The notes: generated from the sequence alone by a model not told the origin. Shown: positions 1-11,278, numbered from the stretch's first letter. The stretch is DNA of 64,000 bases from Mortierella sp. BCC40632 (GCA_011634665.1 WAEK01000003.1:1740001-1804000); one strand, 5' to 3'. Numbers and translations: made by a program.

Positions 1-305
1 AAACGATCCCACGGATGGCAAACAGAGAACATACAGTAGTGATCCGATTTATGATGCAGATGACTGACGATGCGTTTCGAACCAGCACTGGTCGGTGTTG
101 CTGCTGCTGTGGTGGTGGTAGTCATATCAGCTGTTGGTGTTGTAGCAGGGACGGAGACGGGCGACTCAGAAGAGGACGGAAAATAATCCTGCACTGAAAG
201 TGGGCCTGAGAGCAGGTCCTGCGCCGTCGTCCCTCCAGTACCGGCGTTCTGAAGCATTGTAGACCAGTCGTTGGCGTTGAGAAGGTCAGCTTGGTGGAGG
301 GCCAT
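1..305 (-). CDS. Partial gene, N terminus only, unknown function
   Basis: A minus-strand frame starts with ATG at 305-303 and stays open for 101 codons to the left edge, so the gene is truncated by the window. The protein begins MALHQADLLNANDWSTML, then becomes rich in Ser, Thr, Pro and Ala, with a short Thr run and an Ala run. A GTATGT donor-like site lies about 50 bases from the edge and could end the first exon. Codon use is C-rich at third positions, like the other genes here. Such a hydrophilic, Ser/Thr-rich start is common in fungal transcription factors, but no domain is visible and I do not assign a function. The bases just upstream are low-complexity promoter-like sequence. Confidence 0.5.
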   Translation of the reverse strand, partial: MALHQADLLNANDWSTMLQNAGTGGTTAQDLLSGPLSVQDYFPSSSESPVSVPATTPTADMTTTTTAAATPTSAGSKRIVSHLHHKSDHYCMFSVCHPWDR

Positions 306-1444
306 TTTTGAAGTACAAGAGGTGGACAAAAAGGAGGAGAGGGGAATGGGGAGAAAAAAAAAAAAAAAAAAGTGAGAGCGAGAGTGAAGTGAAGGGGAGG
401 GGGCGGGAAGGGTTCTTTTTTTTTTTGGCGAGGATCTGAGTGAGTGAGTGAAATGAGAAAACGAGAATGAAAAAAGCGAGAGCAGGAGCGAGAATGAGAG
501 TGGGTGATCCTGTTGCAAGAAAGGGCCTCCCGAGGTTTTTTGTTGAATCGTCAAGGAGATGAATCTCTGGATGGTCTTGGTGGATAAAATCTTGGATATG
601 ATAAAAATGGACGCTGCCTGGTTCCTCAAGTCTTGAGAAGAGACGAGATGCAGGGAGAGTGATCTTTTCTTTTTTTGAGCGCCAAAGGACTATCGGTGCT
701 AGGAGAGATGAATAGAGGGAGAGAACGAGAGAATGAAAAGGAAGAAGAATAAAAAAAAAAAAAAAAAAAAAAAGGACGATGGAGCAGACAAAGGGGACTG
801 GCGCGATGGCTGGGAAAGGGACAGAAGAGTAGCAAAGAAGAGTAAGAGTAAAAGAGCGGATGCTGGGATGCAGAGGGCGGAGGGAGAAAGAGAAGAGGAA
901 TGCGATGACCCAGCGGCCAAAGATGATGCAGCGGCGGCCCGATGGCTCTGCTTCTGCCTGCCTCTTTGGCTTTGGCCGCAGCCTCATTTGGCCCTTAAGC
1001 GGATCAATCACACTGCCTTCTCTCTGTCTGTCTCTGTCTCTCTGTCTCTCACTCTAACTCTCTCAACTCTCAGATGCATTCACAGGGAGAGAGGAGAGAA
1101 AGTTAGACCCTTGCTTTTGCTTCTTAAGTTCTCGACCTTTGCATTTTTTTTTTTTTTTTTTTTTTACACTGTTTGTTGAGCAAACCCCGCGACTTTTTCT
1201 CTCTGCTCGTTAGCTCTAGTTCATTTTTTTTCTCTTTTTCTCTTTTTCCGTGGGCGGCTTGCCTTGATCGTTATCTCCCTCCCTGAGGGTCAGGCTGTTG
1301 CTCAACTTCCGCAGATGGGACCTGTTTTATGTGCTCTCCGCAGCGCTCCGTGACCACAACGTCGCCTTGCTAGAAGAATCCTCGCTTCATTACGTGGTCT
1401 GGCCTCGTTGTCAGTGTCTGTGTGTTTTTTTTTTTTTTTTGGCT
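306..1444. other. Intergenic, promoter-like low-complexity region
   Basis: No convincing gene is present. The stretch holds poly-A and poly-T runs of 10-22 bases (near 354, 416, 751 and 1146), GA-rich and TC-rich tracts, and a TC cluster near 1018-1070. Long frames crossing it consist of Lys/Glu/Arg or Phe/Leu/Ser from these tracts and are not genes. It probably contains the upstream region of the minus-strand gene that starts at 305. Confidence 0.6.
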
Positions 1445-2012
1445 TTATTCCCGCCCAGAGCAAGGAGTCGGAATTATCTCTAGCTGGAACCGTAGCTTAA
1501 AAGGGCTCATGTCAACTTTCTTGAATAAACCTGGCTGGTATTCATCGATAAACTCATATTTTGCAGAAAGCTCCCATGGCAGGATCGAGATAGTGAGGAG
1601 AAACTCCTTGTGAGTCAGTTGCAGCGACGTCAAAGTTGTCGGAGGTGCGATGACGGTGCTCCAGATGATGCTCTGTGCGTAAAATTGGTATCCCATGTGG
1701 ACATGCAACAACAAAAAAAAAAAAAAAAGCGAGCCCAAAAGGAATTCGATAAGTGTCGCGAACGAATCATAACTATGCGGACAGAGTGCATTGGCAATGT
1801 TTTTGGACCTGCCCAAACATCATCATGGTATGAGGATGGATAGGTGGATGACTACTTCAAGCGCAGCCCCAGCTTACTTGAACAAGATCATGAGCCTCTT
1901 TACTCAGGTCTAGAGAAGGCTCTTTGCCCACTTGCCCCGTCCTGCTTTCATCCCAACAGGAAGAACGAACGAGGAGTAGGACCGTGCAGGCACCAATCAT
2001 CAGGGTCAGCCA
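1445..2012 (-). CDS. Putative small membrane protein, 5' end unresolved
   Basis: Two exons can be supported on the minus strand. Exon 2012-1878 has the acceptor CTATCAG and donor GTAAGC. It encodes 45 residues including a hydrophobic stretch LTLMIGACTVLLLV that could be a membrane helix. Exon 1672-1445 follows in the same phase and encodes 75 residues, including FLLTISILPWELSAKYEF, before TAA. A T15 run sits in the intron between them. An upstream block, 2215-2139, reads MFRFPETRLVHVMSKIVQ with coding-like codon use and ends in a GTAACA donor. However, joining it directly to 2012 runs into a stop, so the first exon or its junction is wrong in my model. I do not recognise the family. Confidence 0.45.
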
Positions 2013-2332
2013 CTGATAGGAAGAGAAAGAGAGAGAGCTCAATGCTCAAATTGTGGTGGTGTACGTGGGGATTACCAACGAGGCTAAAGTATCGAATGAA
2101 GAACAAATAGAATGATGGAGGGATTAAGTCAATGTTACCCGCAATGAATGTAGGTGGCCACCTGGACGATCTTGGACATGACATGGACCAGACGAGTCTC
2201 TGGGAAGCGAAACATTATGGAGCAGCAGAATGGTGGATGGGTAGTGTGCATCCAAGAGTCCTTTGGCGAAAGAGACCAGCAATATGACTTGGAAGGGGGG
2301 GGGAGCAACGTTTGGTGGCGCGTACGAGTCAC

Positions 2333-2807
2333 GCGCCGAGTTGGCAGACCTCTCTCCTCGCTCGCTCGATGGCGTCAGATCTCCTTTGCTTGTCTTTAAG
2401 TTTCCTTCTTCTCTTCGTCCTTCTCTTCTTTCCTTCTGCTTCTGCTCTGCTCTGTTTATTTTTTCTCTCCTCTTTTCTCTCTCTCTCTCTCTCTCTCTTC
2501 CTCACCCTGCTCTTTGTGGATTCTCCTCATCAATTCCATTTCATTGCATTCTGCATCAGACTTTTTTCTATTTCCTCCTCCTCTACTTTTCCCTACTATT
2601 TCAATCAACTTTCCTTTTGTTCATACAAGGGATTCCAGGCAAGGAGCTGTTTTCATCCCAAGGAAAAAAAATATAAAACCCTATATCACCAATATTGGTC
2701 AAAGACACAGGTTGGCCATTCAAGGACAAATAGGATAGGCAGGACTTTCTAGTGACAGACATCCAAAGACAGACACAGATCAAGGTTACCTCGAACCATC
2801 ACACAAA
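2333..2807. promoter_or_regulatory. Upstream region of the DinB-like gene
   Basis: This is a TC-rich segment with a TC repeat near 2480-2500 and no supported coding exon. It lies between the minus-strand membrane-protein gene and the plus-strand DinB-like gene, so it probably works as a divergent promoter. No specific binding site can be named. Confidence 0.4.
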
Positions 2808-4319
2808 ATGACTTTGGATCCCATACTTCCTGCACAGTCAGGCCACCAGGATGCTAGCCACATTTTTACTGTTGCTACTCGGTCACTCCAGGACTGTGTC
2901 GACCTTTTGCTAACCATCAAGGAAGCCATTGCAAAGGAGAACCTCCAAAGTGTTCACACCCCCTCAAATCCATCACGTTCGCAAGAAAATGGAAACGACC
3001 CCTCACAGGAACATGAAGACGATCACGAGAGGGATGGAGATGCTACACAAGAATATGCACCGACAGCACACGCGAATGGGACCAGCAGCAATGGCTGTCA
3101 GGGGACAGTCCTTCCTCAGTTGCAGGAAATCAAGAGGACCAAGCTTTCCGAACTTTACTCCAAACCATCAGAGTTGGCATGTAACTCGACCATCGGGAAA
3201 CACGTCCGACATCTCCACGATCATTACCGCCTTCTTCTATCCACTTTTCCAGGCTCATCAAACTCAGCTGACAAGGTATCTTCGGCACCCGTACTCATTT
3301 GACGAAGAAGAAAAAAAAAAGGCTGTTGTCGTCATGAATGCTCTTTTGTTTATTAATATTAACAGAGATATTGGGGGATATACATTTTGAACTTTCCTCT
3401 CTTTTCCATTACTTCATGATATAGGAGTCTGCCACGAGAAGCGAGTGGTGTGTCGATTATGATCAGCGATCAAGAGAGGTAAATGAGAAAGCGACCCAAC
3501 ATGACATGAACCTCTTGGTTGAAAAGACAAAAAAAAATGCATAATAGCTCCTCATCATTGCAAACAATCTTTTTCGCTCACTCTCTCCTTTCTTTCGCGC
3601 TGCATCACGGACGGTTAAGAGGGAGACACCCATTGGTCCCTTCTTGTGCGACAGGGGGAGGGAGAGAGAGACTAGCCCCATCCTTCTTGTAGTGTGCTGA
3701 CCATGTTTACTCACCCTATTCTCACATTGTGTGTCGAATATAGGTTCCAATGGAGACTGACATGGATTTTGCTGTCACAGAGCTAAAGCGACTGCAAGAT
3801 GTCCTCGAGACGATACAAAGGATGCACCGGGAACAGCATGACCAATCTCATTCTTCTGAACAAGGCGAAACCTCTTCTATATCCAATACTACTACCTCGA
3901 CCCTCCCTCTTGACCTGCAGCAACCACTGACATTGCAAGCAACCATTGATCCTAATCTTGATCCTGTCCCCTTCCAGACGACCTTTGGTCGAGAACTTTG
4001 GTTCTGCAGTCTCCATGCAGTGAGTAAAACCTCAACGTCTTGCTTTTTGACACGCACGACCCCCCCCCCTTCCTCCTTTTTATTCCGAAGAAACCGACAC
4101 CACGCGTGAATCCTTTTTTTTTTTTTTTTTTTTTTTTTTCTTCTCTCTCCCTCCTCATTGTCTTCTTCTCTCACTAAAAAGATCTATTCTCTCTCCGACG
4201 AATGGTAATAGGTTCACCATTTCGCCATGATCAAAGTTATTTGCTCCGAGCATGGTCTGTCATTGAAGGAAGGTTTTGGACTCGCACCTTCAACTGTCAA
4301 AAGCAGGATCTCACAGTAG
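2808..4319 (+). CDS. DinB-like four-helix-bundle protein
   Basis: Four exons (2808-3275, 3425-3478, 3744-4019, 4212-4319) join in phase 0 to give 301 residues. The DinB-like fold is suggested by spaced histidines expected to bind a metal. They occur in GKHVRHLHDHY (about residues 130-140) and in the C-terminal HAVHHFAMIK (265-274), separated by the conserved-looking VDYDQRSREVPMETD across exons 2-3. Eukaryotic members of this family have no well-defined substrate; bacterial relatives are metal-dependent thiol-transferase-like proteins. Residues 45-105 are hydrophilic and probably disordered. A canonical AATAAA lies at 4389-4394, 70 bases past the stop. The gene stands alone, with convergent transcription from the ceramide synthase. 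The fold assignment rests on motif memory, not a search. Confidence 0.75.
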
Positions 4320-4624
4320 AGCATATCTACCTCTTGTTACACCTTTTTTTTTTTTCCTTTTTTTCTCGCGTGTATGATGACCCCTATCAATAAACCCTTC
4401 CTTCTAGCATGACAACATGGATTAACACCACCCTTTTGTTTTGTTTTGCTAGCTCTTGTTCGATTGCATTATATTGTAGTAATAATAATAAGATTGGTAG
4501 TGTACACAAAAAAAAAAAAGAAAAAAAGAAAAATAATAATAATCATGGCTACGAGCACGTGGTGGGGGCCCTATTTTCTGTTGTCTTGTCCCATTTACGA
4601 TTTGCTTAAGACATGAAAAAGTCT
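4320..4624. terminator. Convergent 3' region with poly(A) signal
   Basis: About 300 bases separate the stop codons of two convergent genes. On the plus strand AATAAA at 4389-4394 fits the poly(A) signal of the DinB-like gene. AT-rich sequence and an interrupted A run (4508-4540) follow. Nothing else is seen. Confidence 0.5.
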
Positions 4625-6601
4625 TTATCCAGCCACTCGAAGAGGAGCTGGAAGTGTCGAGGCATGACTCGACAAGGGCGAGTCCATGGCATCTCGAAGT
4701 TGTGTTGTTTCGTCCAATAGAGGCTTGGTCACTCCTCGTCTCAAAGTCTCTTTCTTTTCTCCTTCTTCTTCTTCCTCCTCCTCGACCTCCACTTCCTCCT
4801 CGGCTTCTTCTTCGTCCTCACTACGAACATCCTCACTGTTTTCACCCTTCAGTACCTTGGCCACCACACGGCCAATCATGACAAGCCAGAAAACCAGGAC
4901 TGCATAGAGTGAGAGGAGCAAGAACTGGAAACCTTTGAGCACATTCGCACTAAGGTAGATACCCTTGGATGGTTCCCAGGCCATGACGGCATACTTGGGA
5001 GCCTCAACAAAACAAGACCAGACAATGATGCCATAGTAATAATGTCGAGACAGGACCCAGGTGATGACGAAAAAGACAAAGCCCACGTCCGCCATTTGAT
5101 CTTTGTGCATGTACTTGAGCATCTTGCAGGCGGCAAGGACAATGTCTGAAAAATCCATGGCACAGAGGACAGCATGACCGACCGAGGTGAGGTTGAAGGA
5201 GTAAGAGAATCCGATGAGGAGACAGGTGATGATGTGATGAATCAAAAACTCGAGGAAATCCTTGCGACGCTTCTCAATCCCAAGCAAGGCAAGGACGAGT
5301 TGTTGAAGCCAAAAGGCAAACTGGATCAAATAATACCATTTCATGGTTGCATCGAGTTGTGTCTTGGGGTAGTCATGCCAATAGTAGGACGTGTCAGACC
5401 AGTACGACGACTGATACAAGAGACTCATCCCAAACGTCCACATGCATCCGTCGTACAAGACCAACCAACCTTGCTCAGCAAACCGCAGCAGCTTGCCCTC
5501 GCGTGCATGTTCCTCCTTTCGACGCTTCGCAACTGTGGCCTCAGTTTCGTCTTCAACTTTTTTACCATTCAGGTTTTTGCTTTTTTTGTTCTTGGGGATT
5601 CCATTCTTTTTCGGTTCTCCAACATTAAAATATTGTCCGAGTGGGATAAAGACGAACGTCATGGCAGCTTCACGGAGGGCTGTCCAGATCATCATCCACA
5701 GCAGTACCATGTACAAATCATTCCAACCCTTTCCATAAACCACCTTTCTCTCGCCCGTGGTCTCGTCCAAAAGGATTGTCTGATACTGGAGGGCCATGGC
5801 CATGGAGGACCAGGCTTCGTTCGGATTAAACTCGTTCAGTCTTGGTTTGGCCCACTTTTTGACCATTGCCGGTCCACCCATGGTCGCGGCTGCTGTCCAA
5901 CCCTGGGGCAATGCACTCCAAATCGGTGGAGGGATCAACGCAGTCATGGTCGCAATCCAATCGACACGGTGGCCATCTCTTGCTTCTTTCGAGACAACGA
6001 GCACATGCGAGAGCAACATGGCCATGATGACGGAGCAGGAGAGAACCAACTGGTGTTGAACCAAAAACGAAGCCCACGTTTGTTCAACATGTTTGGGAGT
6101 GATGGGCATCGGTGCTCCGTGAGAATGATGGTACCGGGAGCCGTGTGGTAGTTTCTTTAGATCAGTCCCGTGCAAAGGTGGAGACGAGACATGGTCATGA
6201 AGTTCGTGGCCATTTTCTGTCCCGTGAGTCCGATGGATGAGTGGGTCCGTGTGTGTTCGCCTCATCCAGAATTGAGTAGCACTGCTGCCTTCGGGTGGGG
6301 AAGGGGAGCGACCACGGGTTGGGTCGTTGTGGTTATGTCGCCGGTGATCATAGTGAAAGGGTTGGCCTGTGGTAGAGTCGATACTGGCCTTTCGACGCAT
6401 CGAGTTAGATCGTTCGCGTGCCGTCATGCGCGGACGGAGAGATGCCTCGTTCGATTGCATCCTTGAAGCGGTAGCGGAGGATATGGCACTTGATGAACGA
6501 GATCCTTGGGACGAGGTAAAGGTATCGGCAGTCGCCGAAGGGGAAGAGGATCTGGCGGGGGTATCGAGGAGAGGAAGAGTGGCGGCAATGGGATCCTGCA
6601 T
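4625..6601 (-). CDS. LAG1: Ceramide synthase (LAG1/LAC1 family, TLC domain)
   Basis: A single-exon gene encodes 658 residues. It should N-acylate sphingoid bases with fatty acyl-CoA in the endoplasmic reticulum membrane. The TLC/Lag domain occupies roughly residues 370-600 and contains the catalytic pair HH at 455-456 in EFLIHHIITC. The acidic motif AMDFSDIVLAACK, typical of Lag1 proteins, follows about 25 residues later. Several hydrophobic helices flank these motifs. Residues 1-170 are Ser/Pro/His-rich and probably cytosolic and disordered. The C-terminal tail after about residue 600 is strongly acidic with a long Glu run, a possible CK2 target as in yeast Lag1/Lac1 (inference). The protein is longer than yeast Lag1 (about 411 residues) because of these two extensions. 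Which paralog it represents cannot be told. The frame open on the opposite strand is a shadow. Confidence 0.93.
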   Translation of the reverse strand: MQDPIAATLPLLDTPARSSSPSATADTFTSSQGSRSSSAISSATASRMQSNEASLRPRMTARERSNSMRRKASIDSTTGQPFHYDHRRHNHNDPTRGRSPSPPEGSSATQFWMRRTHTDPLIHRTHGTENGHELHDHVSSPPLHGTDLKKLPHGSRYHHSHGAPMPITPKHVEQTWASFLVQHQLVLSCSVIMAMLLSHVLVVSKEARDGHRVDWIATMTALIPPPIWSALPQGWTAAATMGGPAMVKKWAKPRLNEFNPNEAWSSMAMALQYQTILLDETTGERKVVYGKGWNDLYMVLLWMMIWTALREAAMTFVFIPLGQYFNVGEPKKNGIPKNKKSKNLNGKKVEDETEATVAKRRKEEHAREGKLLRFAEQGWLVLYDGCMWTFGMSLLYQSSYWSDTSYYWHDYPKTQLDATMKWYYLIQFAFWLQQLVLALLGIEKRRKDFLEFLIHHIITCLLIGFSYSFNLTSVGHAVLCAMDFSDIVLAACKMLKYMHKDQMADVGFVFFVITWVLSRHYYYGIIVWSCFVEAPKYAVMAWEPSKGIYLSANVLKGFQFLLLSLYAVLVFWLVMIGRVVAKVLKGENSEDVRSEDEEEAEEEVEVEEEEEEEGEKKETLRRGVTKPLLDETTQLRDAMDSPLSSHASTLPAPLRVAG

Positions 6602-8282
6602 GTGCCGAGGACACTAGGAGGAGGAGGTTTTCTTTTTCTTTTTTTTTTCTCTCGGCTTGGGATCTTGTAGACGAGAGAGAGATGAGAGAGAGAGAAAGAG
6701 AGAATGTGTGTGAGAGTGTGTGTGAGAAGAGAGAAGAGAGAAGAGAGAAGAAGAAAAAGAAGAGAGAGAAAAAAAAATGAGAAACAAAAGGTGGCGGCAG
6801 AGACTCGGAGGGTATTTATCCCGAGTTGCCCCCCATTAGGCAAATCTTTCTCTCTCTCTCACCCGCTGCTGCACTGTATAGACAACACACTGCGCGGACC
6901 CCTTTGTTGTTGGCGGAACTTTCACTTAGCCCATCGCATCATGCGTCAGTTCTCTTTCTCTCTTTCTTTCTCTCCCTCTCTTTCTCTCTCTCTCTGCTCT
7001 CGGACTCTCTTTTCTCTGCGCACTTTTTTTCGTTTTCCTTTTCTACTCCGTTCGGTTGGAGGCGTCAAAAATCTAGTTGGATTGCTCCTCTTCTTACTTC
7101 ATCTCTCATCTCTCTCTCTCTCTTTCTTTCTCTCGTACTCTCACATTCATCATCTCTCGCACTTTTCTCTCGCAAGAAGCTATGTGCGTGTGCCCTTGCA
7201 TTCGACCTCCTTACACCCCCATCCATGCTCACTCTCCTGGACCGCTGCAAACGATACCTCGGACTGATGGACTGAACAGACAGACAGACTAAGACGTGGT
7301 GTAATTGTGTTTTTTTTTTTTTTTTATGCGAGCAAGCGGATCAAGACAGTAGGACCGGTGTGTGTAAGAGAGACACTCCCTTCTATTCGTCAGAAACTGG
7401 ACAGAAAGAGAGAAGGCGCGTGTGTGTTTCTTTGTGCGAGAAAGATGGAGTGTGTCGGTAGTGGTGGTAGTGGTAATGGTGATGGTGGTGGTGGTGGTCA
7501 AAGGACAGAGAAATCGAGCAAAGAGAACAAAAAACAAGAAAAAGAAAAAGAAAGGAGAGAAGGAGAGAAGGAGAGAGAGAGAGAGACCCATTCCAGTTTC
7601 CCATTCTCATTCTGTCGCACCCCCAGGACAATACATCCAAAGGGGGCGCCGTCCTTTTTTTTCCTCTTCTCCTCCTTCTTTTTGTCTTGTTGTTGTATGC
7701 GTACACATACAGACAATACACACACATACACTACTCGCACAAATAATGACTGATAATCGTCCCGAGGACACATCCGCACGCGGCAGGGTACCACCAAATA
7801 CCTCTCAATCTCTCGTTCGAGCAGAGCAACGGCCATGACAGTCTGCGCATTTTTGTCCTCTGATGCGTTCATTCCGACTATTCTCACCCCAACCTTATTA
7901 ATCCATGCGCAGACACACACACACACACAAGCCCTCTTCTCCTCCTCCTTCGCTTTGATTTGCTGACAAACTAGCTCCTGTCTCAGCGGCCTTCTTAATC
8001 AGCCTCTTGAACAAGAGTCAAGCGGACGAGTGTACTGGATGACAGCCTCTCCAGCCTCAAAGCCAAAGGAAGCCACGCAGGCACACCACTCACACACACA
8101 CACACACACACTCTCTCTCTCTTTTTGTCTTTTTTCTCGGAGCAACTTCAATTGAGAAAAAGACCCACCGGATTATTTTCTTCAGATTTAGCTCAGTTGA
8201 CAACGTCTGGCTCAAATTCACGACCTCGGGAAATCATTTACTCGCTCCGGAGAAAAGGCACATGTCCGGTTTACCCATCCAT

Positions 8283-8341
<59 letters not shown>

Positions 8342-8491
8342 AAAGAGAGATAGAGAGAGATTAACGGGTAGACAACACAAACACATTCGCTCATACTATC
8401 CCAGATTAACTGTACTTGATCATCTATTTGTAATTAAGGTATTTTTTTCTTTTTTTTCTTTTTTCCTTTTTCCTATGATCTCACTCGCCAA
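6602..8491. other. Upstream region of ceramide synthase, microsatellite-rich
   Basis: No gene is supported in these 1.9 kb. The sequence holds GA tracts near 6680-6770, TC tracts near 6950-7140, a T run at 7310-7325, a GTGG-type repeat near 7455-7500, and CA repeats at 7913, 8090-8110 and 8284-8340. The segment next to 6602 is the likely ceramide synthase promoter. The segment next to 8491 is the 3' region of ERG8. Confidence 0.5.
8284..8340. repeat. CA dinucleotide microsatellite
   Basis: About 28 CA units, broken by a single G near 8334, lie in the 3' flank of ERG8 and are followed by a short GA tract. This is the longest CA repeat in the window. Confidence 0.9.
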
Positions 8492-10216
8492 TCATAGCTC
8501 TTGCAGCCGGTGAACTACGGCCTCGGAACCCTTGGTCGCCTGGAGATGGTCCTGTTCGAGTTCAAGCACCAAGCCTCCTTCAACAGACTCTTTGCACAAA
8601 AGGGGTCCAACACTCATCTCCTTGAACTGCGCCCATTGCTCTTCCACACCTCGTCGTGACTCTTCGGACAGGACAATGCAAAAGATGGCATCGAATCCAC
8701 CAGCTATTTTTTTTTTTTTTTTTTTTTTTACCAGGACATAGACAAAAAGGGATCAAAGGATCATTTTTTTTTTACACAAGTTAACAACACAGAATCTGAG
8801 AAGCAACCATTTCCGTAGAGTCAAATCATTCATCTTTGGTCAACTTACCTCCAGGAACTCCCGCCATCAGGACTCCAGGCACAGACATGCACACATCCAA
8901 CAACCGGGTCTGCTCTTCAGGCTCAACAGGTACCTGGGACAGTCGGCTCATCTCTCTCAAATAGACTCTCACACTCGAAAACTCGGCATGAATAGCATTC
9001 AACAGTCCAATAACCAGCTTTTGAGCACCATCAGTCTCTTGCTCCAGTTTTGCCCAGTTGGCCACAGGATGAACACTGACTTGTTGAATAGCTTGGTGAT
9101 AAGTCTCCACATCCTTGCTTGCCAATTGATCCAATTCCTTGAGCAATTCAACTACCTTGTCATTGGATGCACCAAGCTCTCTCCAAAGTTGATCCGCCTC
9201 CTCGGCCTTGGTCTTGCGCCACTTGAGGACATTGGAGACCAAGGTCGGGGTATGACTTCCTGCATCAATATCCGCCAACATCAAATGCAATCCTGGCGCA
9301 AGTCGGAACGGGACCACAACATTGTCCCAGGAGGGCTTTTGACGAGGATCCAGTACTTGGATCAATGCCTTGAGTCGATCTTCTTTAGCCTGAGCATCCA
9401 TGGTCTGGTTCTCGGGTGTGCTCATGACCTCATGTAAAAGTTCGGGACTAAAGCGACGATAGGTATGACTTCCCCAGACAGCGGACGAGACATCAAAGCC
9501 ACTACCGACTTTACCCTGAGCAAAGCAATGAACAAACTGAGCGACATTGTGCAAGAAGGCCTTGTTGACGATAGTAAAAGTTGATTGATCCTTTGAATCT
9601 GTGTTGTTTTCCAGACGAGCGGCACGGAAATGAACAAAGATGGCCGAGACGAGTGAAGTGATCAATGCGGCGGAGGAGCCCAGTCCTGTCTTGTGGACCT
9701 TGCTCAAGGTTGTGTGGGTTGGTACAAAGAGTGGGATCTGTCGAAGAGAAGTTGTGTTCAAAGCAAGGCCGCGAGCTTCGAGCTATTTTTTTTTTTTTTC
9801 AAGGAAGAATTGATAAGAAATCGCCTTAGTAAAAATATACACATCTGTCTTTTGCTCCACAATAGTAGAATGATCCTTTTTTTTTTTGTTTGTTTGTTTG
9901 TTTGTTTGTTTGATCCAGATGAAAGCAAAAGAAGAGGAGGAAGGAGGGGTAAAAAGTCATACCTCGTGGCGTTGAGAGTAAAAATCATTGTTTCCTGCAA
10001 TCACAATCTCGAGTCCAGTGCTGAGCTTCTCTTTGATCTGTTCTCTAGGAACCAACTGGCCAAGGATGGCTAATGAGTACGCCAATGCCAACTCGACAAA
10101 TGTGTTCTTGGAATCGTTCTCTTCACTAGATCGGAAGGTACAGAAGAAGAAGAAGAAGGTTTAGTCGTGAGGGAGAGATAAAGAAAGAAAGAAAGTAAAG
10201 AAAAGAAAAGGGTGAA

Positions 10217-10262
<46 letters not shown>

Positions 10263-10662
10263 AAGAAAGTGGCCTATTTACCTCGCAGAGAGTTCGACAG
10301 TTTGTGAATCGAGATTGACATGATATGTCCAGTTAGCGTTCTCGAACTGGGGTGATCGGACAAGGATGGTATTCTCGGACGATGATGGTGATGATGCAGA
10401 AGTGCTGATAGGGCGGATCAACGTGTAAAAACGGGCATCCGTAGCAACGACGAGTCCTGAAAAAGCGCGGTCAAGAACAAGATAACCTCCTGCTAAAAGT
10501 ACTTTTCCTGGGGCAGAGACGACTCTAGAGAAGTAGATAAAAAAGAAAGAAAGAAAGAAAGAGAGAAAAAAAAACGCGGTAAGAGTCGCCGTCAATGAAA
10601 AAGCCGAGGGAGAAAGAGAGAGAAAGAGAGAAAGAGTAAAGTTTTTACGTAGTAGCAGACAT
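8492..10662 (-). CDS. ERG8: Phosphomevalonate kinase (mevalonate pathway)
   Basis: Five exons (10662-10649, 10524-10282, 10125-9963, 9782-8849, 8703-8492) join in frame to 521 residues. The enzyme phosphorylates mevalonate-5-phosphate to the diphosphate, using ATP, on the way to isoprenoids and ergosterol. It is a GHMP kinase. The N-terminal motif SAPGKVLLAGGYLVLD is at 8-23, the ATP loop KTGLGSSAA is at 171-179, and the C-terminal glycine loop GVPGAGGFDA is at 448-457. The stretch GNNDFYSQR is also typical of the fungal enzyme. The first exon is a 14-base microexon coding only MSAT plus two bases. The last junction completes the glycine loop exactly, which strongly supports the model. Introns carry long GA/TC and T runs. 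Length is close to that of fungal ERG8 enzymes (about 450-500). Confidence 0.95.
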
Positions 10663-11246
10663 GGCGATAGCTATAGCTTGGATGAAGGGTGGATGAATGA
10701 TGTTTTTTTGAGTCTTTGGGGGAGGGGGGAAAATGTGGGAAAGATGAATGGAGAATGAATGGCGGGATGGAAGGCAATGGTGACAAGAAGAGAGAGTGAT
10801 AAAGAGCTTTGTCCTGAGTGGCTCGTCCCCTGGGTGGCCCGATTTGGCGATCAGCCCACTGTCCCACAGTTTGCTTTTTATACAGTAGGCTCGATACGGT
10901 GACGACGCGACTCCTTATTTGAAACACGCAGGTCATATCTCAGTGCAAATCCGTCATAAGAGGGGGTGATGGCCATGGCAGTGTCAAAGACAGATGTCAG
11001 CTCGGACGAGCTTCTTGTGTAAAAGGTTAAGAAAGTCTTTTTTGACTGACAAGTCAAGAGAAGGGGAGGGGAAAGGGAGTAAGAGAATATGCATTTGCTC
11101 TTCAGACTGTGGTCGTAGCTTTCCCGATTCCTAATACCTTCACGTGCGGCGATCTTCTATAAAGAGGAGAAATTTTTTATTGGAAAAAAAAACCTTCTGC
11201 CCTTTCCCTCCTCCTCTCCTCCCCTCACGAATCCGCGATTAGTCAA

Positions 11247-11278
11247 ATCTGATCTGATCTGATCAGATCAGATCAGAT
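11247..11278. repeat. Perfect 32-bp palindrome of GATCT/GATCA units
   Basis: The centre is between 11262 and 11263. Bases on both sides are exact complements for 16 positions, and they form repeated GATCT then GATCA units. Further GATC units follow to 11290. The segment could extrude as a cruciform or act as a dimeric binding site. Its role is unknown. Confidence 0.9.

Noticed and set aside
5174..6151. Long plus-strand open frame (over 300 codons)
   Set aside because: It lies entirely antisense to the ceramide synthase, whose TLC motifs and codon use show the minus strand is coding.
6660..7900. Several Ser/Leu/Phe-rich or Arg/Glu-rich open frames
   Set aside because: They arise from TC/GA and GT microsatellites and lack any normal protein composition.
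8185..8226. Sequence resembling a tRNA A-box (TTAGCTCAGTTGA) followed by CTCAAATTC
   Set aside because: The B-box-like element is only about 20 bases away and no cloverleaf can form.
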